In this document: piece after piece, positions 31,664 to 38,125 of the stretch | How the letters are laid out: each line of letters begins with the position of its first letter | Numbering within the stretch: the first letter of the stretch is position 1 | Source of the DNA: a bacterium | Lineage (GTDB): Bacteria; SAR324; XYD2-FULL-50-16 | Length of the DNA: 38,125 nucleotides | Assembly: GCA_024275165.1 (NCBI GenBank) | Contig: JAJRZQ010000020.1 | Span: 1 to 38,125, forward strand | Reading direction: 5' to 3' | Position numbers and translations under genes: made by a program | The notes under the pieces: generated by a model | Databases searched by the model: none | What the model saw: only the letters and a program-made list of their open reading frames with translations | Told to the model about the DNA's origin: nothing

Positions 31664-32266
31664 ATGAAAACCGCAGTGCTCATTTCCGGTACGGGGTCCA
31701 ACCTGCAAGCGCTGATCCAGCGCTGGCAAGCAGGGGGCAGCGCCTATGACCTGAAATTGGTCGTCAGCAACAAAAAAGGGGTACCGGGCTTGCTCCGCGC
31801 CCAAGAGGCCAACCTGCCCACGGCAGTGATCGAGCACCTTGCCTACCCAGATCGAGATCATTTTGATCAAGCCATGGATGCCTGCTTGGAAAAACATCAA
31901 ATCGAACTCATCGCGCTAGCCGGCTTCATGCGGTTGTTGACCCCTTGGTTTGTAAAAAAATGGAGTGGCCGGATGATCAATATTCACCCCAGCCTACTCC
32001 CCGCCTTTCAGGGCCTACATACCCATAAAAAAGCCTTAGAATACGGGGTAAGGTATTCAGGTTGCTCCGTCATTTTTGTGGATGACGGGGTGGATTCCGG
32101 GGCCATTATTGATCAAGCGGTAGTTGAAGTACTGCCCGACGATGACGAGGCCCGCTTGGCAAAACGAATTTTGGCACAAGAACATATTATTTTTCCGCAA
32201 GCCCTGGACGATGTCGCCCGGGGTAAGGTTCGGCTTACGCAAGGCCGGGCTCTGCGCACCGGCTAA
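31664..32266 (+). CDS. purN: Phosphoribosylglycinamide formyltransferase
   Basis: A 200-residue GAR transformylase, transferring a formyl group from 10-formyltetrahydrofolate to GAR, the product of PurD. Motifs are the phosphate loop VLISGTGSNLQALI, the folate/catalytic segment MINIHPSLLPAFQGLHTH with the catalytic Asn-His pair, and FVDDGVDSGAIIDQ with the catalytic Asp. I chose the ATG at 31664 over the TTG three bases earlier. It lies five bases after purDE and 13 bases before purA, so the three form a purine operon. Confidence 0.96.
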   Translation: MKTAVLISGTGSNLQALIQRWQAGGSAYDLKLVVSNKKGVPGLLRAQEANLPTAVIEHLAYPDRDHFDQAMDACLEKHQIELIALAGFMRLLTPWFVKKWSGRMINIHPSLLPAFQGLHTHKKALEYGVRYSGCSVIFVDDGVDSGAIIDQAVVEVLPDDDEARLAKRILAQEHIIFPQALDDVARGKVRLTQGRALRTG

Positions 32267-32279
32267 TCAAGGAAGCAAG

Positions 32280-33578
32280 ATGGCAAATGTGATCGTAATC
32301 GGCTCCCAATGGGGGGATGAAGGCAAAGGCAAACTCGTGGATATCCTCGCGGAAAAGGCGAGCCTCGTCGTCCGCTTTCAGGGGGGGAACAACGCAGGGC
32401 ACACGGTCATGTTTGGGGACCAGAAATTCATCCTCCACTTGATCCCCTCAGGTATCACCCAACCCAATTGCCGCTGCGTCTTAGGCAATGGCATGGTCAT
32501 CGACCCAGAAGCATTATTAGAAGAATTACAGATGCTTAAAGATTTAAACATCAAAACCGAGGGTCGGCTTTTTGTCAGTGATTCCGCCCATTTGATCATG
32601 CCCTATCACAAGCTCATCGACCAAGCGCGAGAAGATCGCTTGCGGGACAATAAAATCGGCACTACCGTACGCGGCATTGGCCCTGCCTATGAAGACAAGG
32701 TGAGCCGCCAGGGAATCCGTTTTATTGACATTGAAAACAATGCGGAATTTAAGGCCCACTTGGATCAAATCGTAGAAGATAAAAATCGCTATTTAAAATA
32801 TATTTTAGAGCATACAGGGCCCTTTTTAGACCCCAACGAGGTCTTTGAAAAGCTCTTACAGGCCCACCGGGCCATCGCCCCCTTTGTCATCGACAGCCAA
32901 GCCTTGATGCAAACCGCCACCGCGGCAAACGAAAACATCCTCTTAGAAGGGGCGCAAGGCACTTTTTTAGACATCGACCACGGAACCTTCCCCTTTGTCA
33001 CCAGCTCCAACACCACCGCCGGGGGAGCCTGCACCGGCTCGGGCTTGGCCCCGGGCAAAGTGGACCAGGTACTCGGGGTCGTGAAGGCTTATACCACCCG
33101 GGTCGGAGCCGGCCCCTTCCCTACCGAACTGTTTGATCAAACAGGAGAACACCTCAGTCAAGTGGGCCGTGAATTCGGCGCGACCACGGGCCGCCCCCGC
33201 CGCTGCGGCTGGTTTGACACCTGCATGCTGAAAAACTCCGTGGAGCTCAACGGCATGACCGGATTAGCCCTGACGAAGCTTGATGTTTTAGATCAGCTCC
33301 CGACCCTTAAACTTTGTGTCGCCTATGCCGACTCCAAAGGCAATCGGCTGACCCGCCTCCCCCACCAAGGGAATGAGCAGGAAAAACTAACCCCCATCTA
33401 TGAAGAGATGCCCGGCTGGCAACAAAGCACTCAAGGCATCACCACTTACGAAGAACTGCCGCCAGAAGCAAAGAACTATCTTTCTAAAATATCAGAACTT
33501 TTATCCGTTCCCATTGCGATGATCAGCACCGGACCCAAGAGAGAAGAAACAATAATTCTATCTCATCCCTTTGTTTAA
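32280..33578 (+). CDS. purA: Adenylosuccinate synthetase
   Basis: A 432-residue GTP-dependent enzyme joining IMP and aspartate to adenylosuccinate. Motifs are GSQWGDEGKGKLVD (residues 8-21) with catalytic Asp13, FQGGNNAGHT with His41, GTTVRGIGPAYEDK, EGAQGTFLDIDHGTFPFVTSS, TRVGAGPFPTEL, and TGRPRRCGWFD. The ATG at 32280 has AAGGAAG just upstream; the longer frame reading back into purN has no support. It ends with no clear terminator before the HU gene. Confidence 0.97.
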   Translation: MANVIVIGSQWGDEGKGKLVDILAEKASLVVRFQGGNNAGHTVMFGDQKFILHLIPSGITQPNCRCVLGNGMVIDPEALLEELQMLKDLNIKTEGRLFVSDSAHLIMPYHKLIDQAREDRLRDNKIGTTVRGIGPAYEDKVSRQGIRFIDIENNAEFKAHLDQIVEDKNRYLKYILEHTGPFLDPNEVFEKLLQAHRAIAPFVIDSQALMQTATAANENILLEGAQGTFLDIDHGTFPFVTSSNTTAGGACTGSGLAPGKVDQVLGVVKAYTTRVGAGPFPTELFDQTGEHLSQVGREFGATTGRPRRCGWFDTCMLKNSVELNGMTGLALTKLDVLDQLPTLKLCVAYADSKGNRLTRLPHQGNEQEKLTPIYEEMPGWQQSTQGITTYEELPPEAKNYLSKISELLSVPIAMISTGPKREETIILSHPFV

Positions 33579-33718
33579 GGCTCTTGGCAAAAATAATTTT
33601 TTTACCTTTCTGAAGAAATGTTGTTGCCTTTTGCAAAATTTTTGATAAAGATACATTTGCAATCTTTCGCATTGGCCCAATATCAATAAAGATACTCAAT
33701 TCTTAGGAGAAGAGATCC

Positions 33719-34006
33719 ATGAGCGACAACATTACTAAAGCCGAGTTAGTAAACAACGCCGCCAAAGCTGCTGGCGCCACCAAAGCCGCCACCGAAAAGG
33801 TACTGAATGCCGTTTTGGATTCAATCCAAAGTGCCCTGACTAAAGGTAAAAATGTAACCTTGGTTGGTTTCGGTACTTTTACCACCGCCACTCGCAAGTC
33901 TCGCGAAGGCCGTAATCCAAAAACAGGGGCAAAAATCAAAATTCCCTCGGCTCAAGTCGCTAAGTTTCGCCCCGGTAAGAAATTGCGCGATAGCGTAAAT
34001 AAATAA
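33719..34006 (+). CDS. HU-family nucleoid protein (copy 2)
   Basis: A 95-residue HU protein with MSDNITKAELVNNAAKAAG, NVTLVGFGTFTTATRKSREGRNPKTG and FRPGKKLRDSVNK. An AGGAG site lies about eight bases before the ATG. The GRNPKTG arm and the overall length match HU. It differs from copy 1 in charge (more Lys and Ala) and may form homo- or heterodimers. It has a strong terminator of its own, and a 140-base A+T-rich leader region upstream in which I could not pick a single convincing promoter. Confidence 0.94.
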   Translation: MSDNITKAELVNNAAKAAGATKAATEKVLNAVLDSIQSALTKGKNVTLVGFGTFTTATRKSREGRNPKTGAKIKIPSAQVAKFRPGKKLRDSVNK

Positions 34007-34042
34007 CTCGGCAAGCTCCGACCTTTTCAGCCTAGATTTGTG

Positions 34043-34086
34043 AAAAAAGCCCAGATTTATGAAAAAGCATAAATCTGGGCTTTTTT
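34043..34086 (+). terminator. Strong intrinsic terminator after the second HU gene
   Basis: A 19-bp perfect inverted repeat (34043-34061 with 34068-34086) around a 6-base loop. The core is GCCCAGATTTATG with CATAAATCTGGGC, flanked by an A tract on the left and a T tract on the right. It works on paper in both directions and sits 37 bases after the HU stop. An imperfect copy of the left arm (CCTAGATTTGTG) lies just before it. Confidence 0.85.
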
Positions 34087-34102
34087 ATTATCAATATTTA
34101 TT

Positions 34103-34540
34103 ATGTCAACAATGAGTTACGAACTATTAAAGACCCTACACCTCATCTCACTCATCTCTTGGTTCGCTGGTCTTTTTTATCTACCTCGACTCTTTGTTTA
34201 CCATACCATGGCGGTTTCCGAGCCCGCGGGAAATGAACGATTCAAGGTAATGGAACGCAAGCTGTATCGAGCCATCATGACCCCGGCCATGATCTCCACT
34301 TTGCTGTTTGGTTTTTTACTGTGGGAAAAAATAGGGTATGGAAGAGAAGCGGGATGGCTCCACGCCAAGCTGACCTTAGTCTTCTTTCTTGTGGTTTACC
34401 AGCTTTACTGCGGCTACTTTATCAGTGACTTCGCCAAGGATCAAAACAAAAAAAGCGAGACCTTCTTTCGTATCTGGAATGAAGTCCCCACCTTACTGCT
34501 CATCGCGATTACGGTTTTGGTCATCTACAAGCCCTTTTAA
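34103..34540 (+). CDS. hemJ: Protoporphyrinogen oxidase HemJ
   Basis: A 145-residue, four-helix membrane protein. The N-terminal LKTLHLISLISWFAGLFYLPRLFVYH is the HemJ signature, with the heme-ligand-type His in the first helix and the second in FVYH. Further matches are MERKLYRAIMTPAM and WLHAKLTLVFFLVVYQLY. HemJ oxidises protoporphyrinogen IX to protoporphyrin IX in bacteria that lack HemG and HemY. The start could be 34103 or 34112; neither has a good ribosome site. No other heme gene is nearby. It is tail to tail with the acidic unknown gene, ten bases apart. Confidence 0.9.
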   Translation: MSTMSYELLKTLHLISLISWFAGLFYLPRLFVYHTMAVSEPAGNERFKVMERKLYRAIMTPAMISTLLFGFLLWEKIGYGREAGWLHAKLTLVFFLVVYQLYCGYFISDFAKDQNKKSETFFRIWNEVPTLLLIAITVLVIYKPF

Positions 34541-34550
34541 TTGTAAATGG

Positions 34551-35201
34551 TCAATGAAAAACCCCAACTCGATCAGAAGTAATCTCCGCTTTAAAGGAGT
34601 TGATGATTTCGGTTAGATCATAGACAACCAAATCAGCGACCGTTTTAAATTCCTTTTCCGTTTTCAATTTGTGAAATCGGCGGTTCAACTGGTTGTTGAT
34701 CAGGTTTCCAGGTTGCTTGCGCTGTTCGTTAAAAATATCTCTCAGGCCAAAACGCAACCAATTCCAATACTGATTTTTAAAAATCATCAAAGCTAGGTTT
34801 CGCTCTAGCTCTCGATCGGAACGAACTTGATCCGATAATTCCTCAATCGCCTTATTTCGAATGCGCTCTGATTCTTCCGTTGTCGCTTGAGCCATTTGAT
34901 TTTTTACCCGGATCTGGGCCGCGTCACGGATGCACTTTCGGCAATGGGCTTGGAAACTGGTTATTAAAGCCTCCACTATTTTTTTAGGATCGGAGTCGTA
35001 AACACTATAGGCTTTGGTGATCACCTCAGGGTCGAGAGGATCGACATAGGTTTCTTTGGCTAGAATTTCCCGCAGTAGGGTAGCCCGGTCTTTTGCAGAG
35101 AGGGATGAGGATTCGGCCTCAACAGCGGCATTCTCTTTTCTTTCGCCTTCTTCGGATTCTTCAGGTTCTTTTCCCTCATCTTTTGGCTGTTCTGTATCCA
35201 T
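34551..35201 (-). CDS. Acidic-N-terminus hypothetical protein
   Basis: A 216-residue cytoplasmic protein I do not recognise. The ATG at 35201 (MDTEQPKDEGKEPEESEEGE) has a purine-rich GGGGG site just upstream; the longer frame would run back toward the neighbouring gene. Residues 1-35 are disordered and very acidic. The rest is helical and rich in Arg, Lys, Gln and Asn, with a CRKC pair (FQAHCRKCIRDA) and a long basic helix near the end (INNQLNRRFHKLKTEKEFK). The opposed charges suggest autoinhibition or nucleic-acid or partner binding, which is inference. It lies 19 bases after the cytidylate-kinase-like gene and probably shares its transcript. Confidence 0.6.
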   Translation of the reverse strand: MDTEQPKDEGKEPEESEEGERKENAAVEAESSSLSAKDRATLLREILAKETYVDPLDPEVITKAYSVYDSDPKKIVEALITSFQAHCRKCIRDAAQIRVKNQMAQATTEESERIRNKAIEELSDQVRSDRELERNLALMIFKNQYWNWLRFGLRDIFNEQRKQPGNLINNQLNRRFHKLKTEKEFKTVADLVVYDLTEIINSFKAEITSDRVGVFH

Positions 35202-35220
35202 CTTCCCCCTTACGGCAGAG

Positions 35221-35913
35221 CTAGCTGATAAAGTTTTCAATCAAGGTCTGAATCGTTTGGCTGATTTCTTTGTTTTTGATTTTCGCATTGTTAAAAATCA
35301 AATGATAATAAGAGATATCTTTTATATCAATCCCTAAAAAATGATTAATGAAGCGTTCGCGCTGGTCTTGCTTATCCTTGATTAAGCTCTCCACCTCTTC
35401 AACGCTCATCTCGGTGCGGCGCACCATGCTGTTGACACGAAACTCTAAGGGAGCCTCTAGACGAAAATGAAAGCTGTTTTCTAAGTCTTGGGCTACCACT
35501 GCCGCGCCGCGACCTACAAAAATTGCCCGTCCTTTTTGGGCCAGGGTGTGAATCGTCTCCACCATAATTTCATATAAATCCTGATCGGTTTTCCAATGAG
35601 GGTTTAAGCTTGAAATTAAGCTGTCCAAAAGATGCGAGCGCTCACCAATGCGCTCTAAAAGTTCTAAGGAGACATGTTTTTCTTCAAGAATTTTATCGAG
35701 CAAAAGCCGATCAAAGATCGTCCAGGTTCCGCCCCAAGCAGCCTCTAAATCCTTTTTAAGTTGCACTGCCAGGGGGTATCCTTCGCAGCCGAACTCGCGG
35801 GAAATCGTAATGGAAATATCATATTTTGACTGTGGGCCTTTTTGACTTTGCCTTTGTAAATCAAACCAATTCTTAATTCGTTGGTCCACTGGAGGCAGGG
35901 GGTTGAAACTCAT
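35221..35913 (-). CDS. Cytidylate-kinase-like family protein
   Basis: A 230-residue P-loop protein. The start at 35913 (MSFNPLPPVDQRIKNW) has AAGGA at normal spacing; the longer frame upstream is unsupported. The motif DISITISREFGCEGYPLAVQL is the nucleotide-binding region of the cytidylate kinase-like family (PF13189 type), in which ISRExGSxG replaces the classic P-loop. Later come IFVGRGAAVVAQD and FHFRLEAPLEFRVNSMVRR, also family hallmarks, with Arg residues typical of a LID region. True CMP kinase activity has not been shown for many members, so substrate is uncertain. It is upstream of the acidic unknown gene on the same strand. Confidence 0.8.
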   Translation of the reverse strand: MSFNPLPPVDQRIKNWFDLQRQSQKGPQSKYDISITISREFGCEGYPLAVQLKKDLEAAWGGTWTIFDRLLLDKILEEKHVSLELLERIGERSHLLDSLISSLNPHWKTDQDLYEIMVETIHTLAQKGRAIFVGRGAAVVAQDLENSFHFRLEAPLEFRVNSMVRRTEMSVEEVESLIKDKQDQRERFINHFLGIDIKDISYYHLIFNNAKIKNKEISQTIQTLIENFIS

Positions 35914-36053
35914 TATTATCCTTGTCTCGTTAAATCCATAAAGTCGGCACCTTCGTGAAGAAGGCAGAACAATCTTCAACCTACATTATGGCTTAACCTA
36001 AGGCAAGGGACAAAGGAAAGATTCAACTGAAAAGGAGAGAGAATCAAGGAAAG

Positions 36054-36090
36054 AGAACAAGGGGCCGAGACCTGCCCGGCCCCTTGTTCT
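36054..36090 (-). terminator. Terminator after the large lipoprotein gene
   Basis: A perfect 14-bp inverted repeat (36054-36067 with 36077-36090), core AAGGGGCCG and CGGCCCCTT, with a 9-base loop. It starts at the stop codon of the lipoprotein gene. On the minus strand it is followed by a C/T-rich run rather than pure T. Confidence 0.65.
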
Positions 36091-37790
36091 TATTCAACAA
36101 GCAGAATTGCCGCTTTCACATCGGCGGGAACATAGGGGTTGATTTTACTTAAATCAAAAGCCTTCATATCCGTAATACTGCTTTGATCTGTTGAAGCGGC
36201 TAAACTGGTACCGCTCCATTTGTAAAAGGTATCTGTACTGGTATCCAGAGTACCTAAGAACCCACTGGTTTGATTATAGAAAGCGGGATTCACCAACGAG
36301 GTAACAGAGGCATAGGTCGCCTTTAAAGAAGCGGCGTTGGTATCGGTATTGCTATTATTAATGAAATCTCGCAATTGGGCCTCGGTAATCCCGCCCGCGG
36401 TGGTCACCGAAGCGACGGTAACCGGCGACATAATGGCAAAGTAATAACTCTCTTTGGAAGGACTGCTCGTACTGGTTGCGGCAGTAAACCCGCTTTGGAA
36501 GGTTGCCAGGTCCGTACCAAAAAAGCTGCTCATCCCTGTATTTCCTGTCCAAAAGGTTTTGGCCGCATCATATTGCGCCTGCGTAAAAGAGCCCGTAAAC
36601 TTTGTCAAAGCGGTTACCCCAGGCAGCATTTCGGTGCCAAACATGTATTTGAGCATAAAGGCCCCATTTTGTTTTTCGACCTCAATCGTACCGGCGCTAG
36701 AGGCATTATTGGCGGTGGCATCAAAGAAAGGATTGATATATTTGTTAAACTGGTTGGTCATGGCTTGACCAAAAAGTTTACCCACCGAATCATTGGTCCA
36801 CATGTTGGTGGTATCGGTCAAATCTTCCGTAGGCAAAGCCAAGTAAAGCTTTGCAATGCTGGTGGTGCCCTCTTTACTCATCGCCTTAAAGCTGTACATG
36901 GTGCGGCCCGTTCCCCAGAAATTGCTATTCCCGTTTAACTTGTCTTGCAAACTCCAACCGGGATGGTAGCTGGTGCCATAGATGGTAAAATAGGTGCCGT
37001 CAAAGCTGGCGTTTAAAAACACCTTGTCTGGCTGGCCCAAATCAATGGCCGTTTTTTGTGCTGCCGTTAAAGTGGACCAATTCGCTTCAGCGTAGGTTCT
37101 TAACGCGGCTAAGTCTTGCACGACTTTTACCTCTAACCCCTTACTGGTGGCCGTTCCGTCAAAAACAACCTCTACAGACCTACCAACGCTCACCCCGGTG
37201 ATCCCCGCGGCGGTCAGCCTGGAATCTTCTTCGGAAAACTTCCAACGCATGATGCCCTTAGCGCTGTCTGTAGTGAGAGAGAATTGAATCACCAAATAGG
37301 GCGTCACTGCGGCCGCGCTATCATAAAGATTGACTTTCCAGTCATAGCCGGTGGCTGGTTTTTCCACCTTGACCTTTTTGGGCGCATTGGGGTCGGCGGG
37401 GTCGTCGGGAATAAGAATTTCTTGTCCCACATTGGCACTGGCAAGCAAAGGACTCTTTACGATATTGCTTACCAGAAGTTTTACCAGATCCTTCATGGCT
37501 TCAGCCAAGGAAACATAATTCGTGATTCCTGAATAAATTCCCTCCATCCCGCTACTTTGCGCGTACTGCGGGTCAGAAGCGAGAAGTTTCCCCACTCTAG
37601 CCGCAGCGGCAGTGGTAGCCTGTAAACTTTTAGGTAAACTGACCACGGAGTTGTTTATTTTTGTACTCCCTTGATCATTGAAGGTACTCGCTGTATCCGT
37701 GGTGGTTACCGTTTCTTCTTTTTTCTTACAGCCGACAGACAAAGCGACGACTAAAAAAAGAAGAACCAAACCTTTCAAAAATAACTTCAT
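36090..37790 (-). CDS. Large lipoprotein of unknown function
   Basis: A 566-residue lipoprotein. The ATG at 37790 is preceded by an AAGGGGG site and gives MKLFLKGLVLLFLVVALSVGC, with the lipobox LSVGC and Cys21; the longer frame upstream adds six residues. The mature N terminus is KKKEE followed by a Thr/Ser-rich linker. The rest is rich in Thr, Ser, Ala, Asn and Tyr with few charged repeats, and contains regions such as VNLYDSAAAVTPYLVIQFSL and FNASFDGTYFTIYGTSYHPGW-type beta strands. I recognise no family. Composition suits an outer-membrane-attached or surface protein. It has its own promoter and terminator and so is probably monocistronic. Confidence 0.75.
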   Translation of the reverse strand: MKLFLKGLVLLFLVVALSVGCKKKEETVTTTDTASTFNDQGSTKINNSVVSLPKSLQATTAAAARVGKLLASDPQYAQSSGMEGIYSGITNYVSLAEAMKDLVKLLVSNIVKSPLLASANVGQEILIPDDPADPNAPKKVKVEKPATGYDWKVNLYDSAAAVTPYLVIQFSLTTDSAKGIMRWKFSEEDSRLTAAGITGVSVGRSVEVVFDGTATSKGLEVKVVQDLAALRTYAEANWSTLTAAQKTAIDLGQPDKVFLNASFDGTYFTIYGTSYHPGWSLQDKLNGNSNFWGTGRTMYSFKAMSKEGTTSIAKLYLALPTEDLTDTTNMWTNDSVGKLFGQAMTNQFNKYINPFFDATANNASSAGTIEVEKQNGAFMLKYMFGTEMLPGVTALTKFTGSFTQAQYDAAKTFWTGNTGMSSFFGTDLATFQSGFTAATSTSSPSKESYYFAIMSPVTVASVTTAGGITEAQLRDFINNSNTDTNAASLKATYASVTSLVNPAFYNQTSGFLGTLDTSTDTFYKWSGTSLAASTDQSSITDMKAFDLSKINPYVPADVKAAILLVE

Positions 37791-37809
37791 AGCTACCCCC
37801 TTTATCATA

Positions 37810-37840
37810 ATTATATGTACATTTTACATCGACTTGCCAA
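37810..37840 (-). promoter_or_regulatory. Predicted promoter of the lipoprotein gene
   Basis: On the minus strand TTGGCA (37840-37835) and a perfect TATAAT (37815-37810) with a 19-base spacer, two longer than ideal, about 20 bases before the start codon. The palindrome ATGTACAT lies inside the spacer next to the -10. Confidence 0.5.
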
Positions 37841-37984
37841 CCCAGCACAAGCCTTTCTTTCTTGTAAAAGGCTTATCTGTTGTTTTTAAGATGATTTTCG
37901 ATTTGATTTCCCGATCATTTTTTATGCCTTTGCGAGATAAATCCGATGAAAAGGCCCTGAGAACAAGCATTTATTAGCTATACG

Positions 37985-38118
37985 CCCCCAAGGGTGCGAA
38001 AGGGCGGGCGGCGCAAATCACTGAGGCATCGAAACACCACCCGAGGCGGGGTCGCGGCGTGCCGCTCCCAGAAAGGAACCGCCTCGGGAATAAATCCAAT
38101 GCCTCCGGCGGCTGGGGG
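37985..38118. repeat. Nested palindromic element or structured RNA
   Basis: Four perfect, concentric dyads: CCCCCA/TGGGGG (37985-37990 with 38113-38118), GAGGCAT/ATGCCTC (38023-38029 with 38099-38105), CCCGAGGCGG/CCGCCTCGGG (38040-38049 with 38079-38088) and GCGGC/GCCGC (38054-38058 with 38061-38065). A side stem TGCG/CGCA (37995-38015) fits in the left bulge. The whole folds into one long branched rod of about 134 bases. It is G+C-rich unlike its flanks. I could not match it to tRNA, SRP, 6S, RNase P, tmRNA or a riboswitch I know. It may be an interspersed repeat or a noncoding RNA; strand is not determined. Confidence 0.5.
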
Positions 38119-38125
38119 TTGAAAA

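Larger units (their letters stand above)
37791..38125. other. Gene-free right edge: promoter region plus palindromic element
   Basis: No credible gene in the last 335 bases. The left part (to about 37980) is A+T-rich and holds the lipoprotein promoter and a stem AAGCCTTT/AAAGGCTT at 37849-37874. From about 37984 base composition shifts sharply to G+C-rich, coinciding with the nested palindromic element. The next gene to the right is outside the window. Confidence 0.6.

Noticed and set aside
37981-38125. Cobalamin, TPP, ZTP, Moco or c-di-GMP riboswitch, tRNA-Sec or SRP RNA at the right edge
   Set aside because: I compared both strands with the conserved boxes I remember and found only short chance matches; it is also upstream of, not within, the lipoprotein leader.
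1-38125. Mobile elements, CRISPR arrays, toxin-antitoxin pairs or phage genes
   Set aside because: I found no transposase or integrase motif, no regularly spaced repeats and no recognisable toxin or antitoxin family.

Overview
The window is about 38 kb of ordinary-looking bacterial chromosome, roughly half G+C, densely packed with short intergenic gaps. I see no phage, transposase, CRISPR array, tRNA or rRNA. Lipoproteins with lipoboxes, Sec signal peptides, an FtsX-type permease, HemJ, a DUF1036 protein and a 7TMR-DISM sensor point to a Gram-negative. The mix of families suggests a proteobacterium or a former-deltaproteobacterial-grade lineage (Bdellovibrionota or SAR324-like). That placement is inference; a 16S or marker-gene tree would settle it.

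Layout, left to right. 1-3.9 kb: the 3' part of an FtsX-like permease coupled to a DUF6279 lipoprotein, an orphan receiver protein and a DJ-1 family protein. 3.9-7.6 kb (minus): clpB, a MagIII-like DNA glycosylase and an HU gene. 7.8-11.6 kb: a TIGR01777 epimerase coupled to purB, a small minus-strand gene, then queA. 11.6-17.9 kb: a run of poorly known genes: a 55-residue ORF, a membrane-anchored pentapeptide-like protein, a FabMG-like protein, a secreted protein, a minus-strand cheY, and a proline-rich membrane protein with a small partner. Several of these have conspicuous palindromes upstream. 17.8-24.4 kb (minus): a DUF3047-like protein, queE, queD, pyrH, tsf, rpsB, a DUF1036 protein, a K+ channel and a TerB-like protein. 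24.5-28.1 kb: a DUF3108 protein, tail to tail with a large 7TM/Hpt/HATPase kinase. 28.3-33.6 kb: TrpB2, a PurD-PurE fusion, purN and purA. 33.7-38.1 kb: a second HU, hemJ, an acidic unknown protein with a cytidylate-kinase-like protein, a large lipoprotein, and a nested palindromic element at the right edge.

How the genes work together. Purine synthesis is well represented (purB, purDE fusion, purN, purA), joined by pyrH for pyrimidine nucleotides. Queuosine synthesis has queD and queE as an overlapping pair, with queA elsewhere. Signalling consists of two single-domain receivers and one Hpt/HATPase kinase with no receiver of its own, so these may be partners in a phosphorelay, although they are unlinked.

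Points most worth a second look: the PurD-PurE fusion; a strong terminator in the 47-bp gap before pyrH; the chain of abutting dyads running into the start codon at 16076; the unknown-gene cluster around it; and the nested hairpin element at 37985-38118. I did not find a clearly new defence or mobile system.
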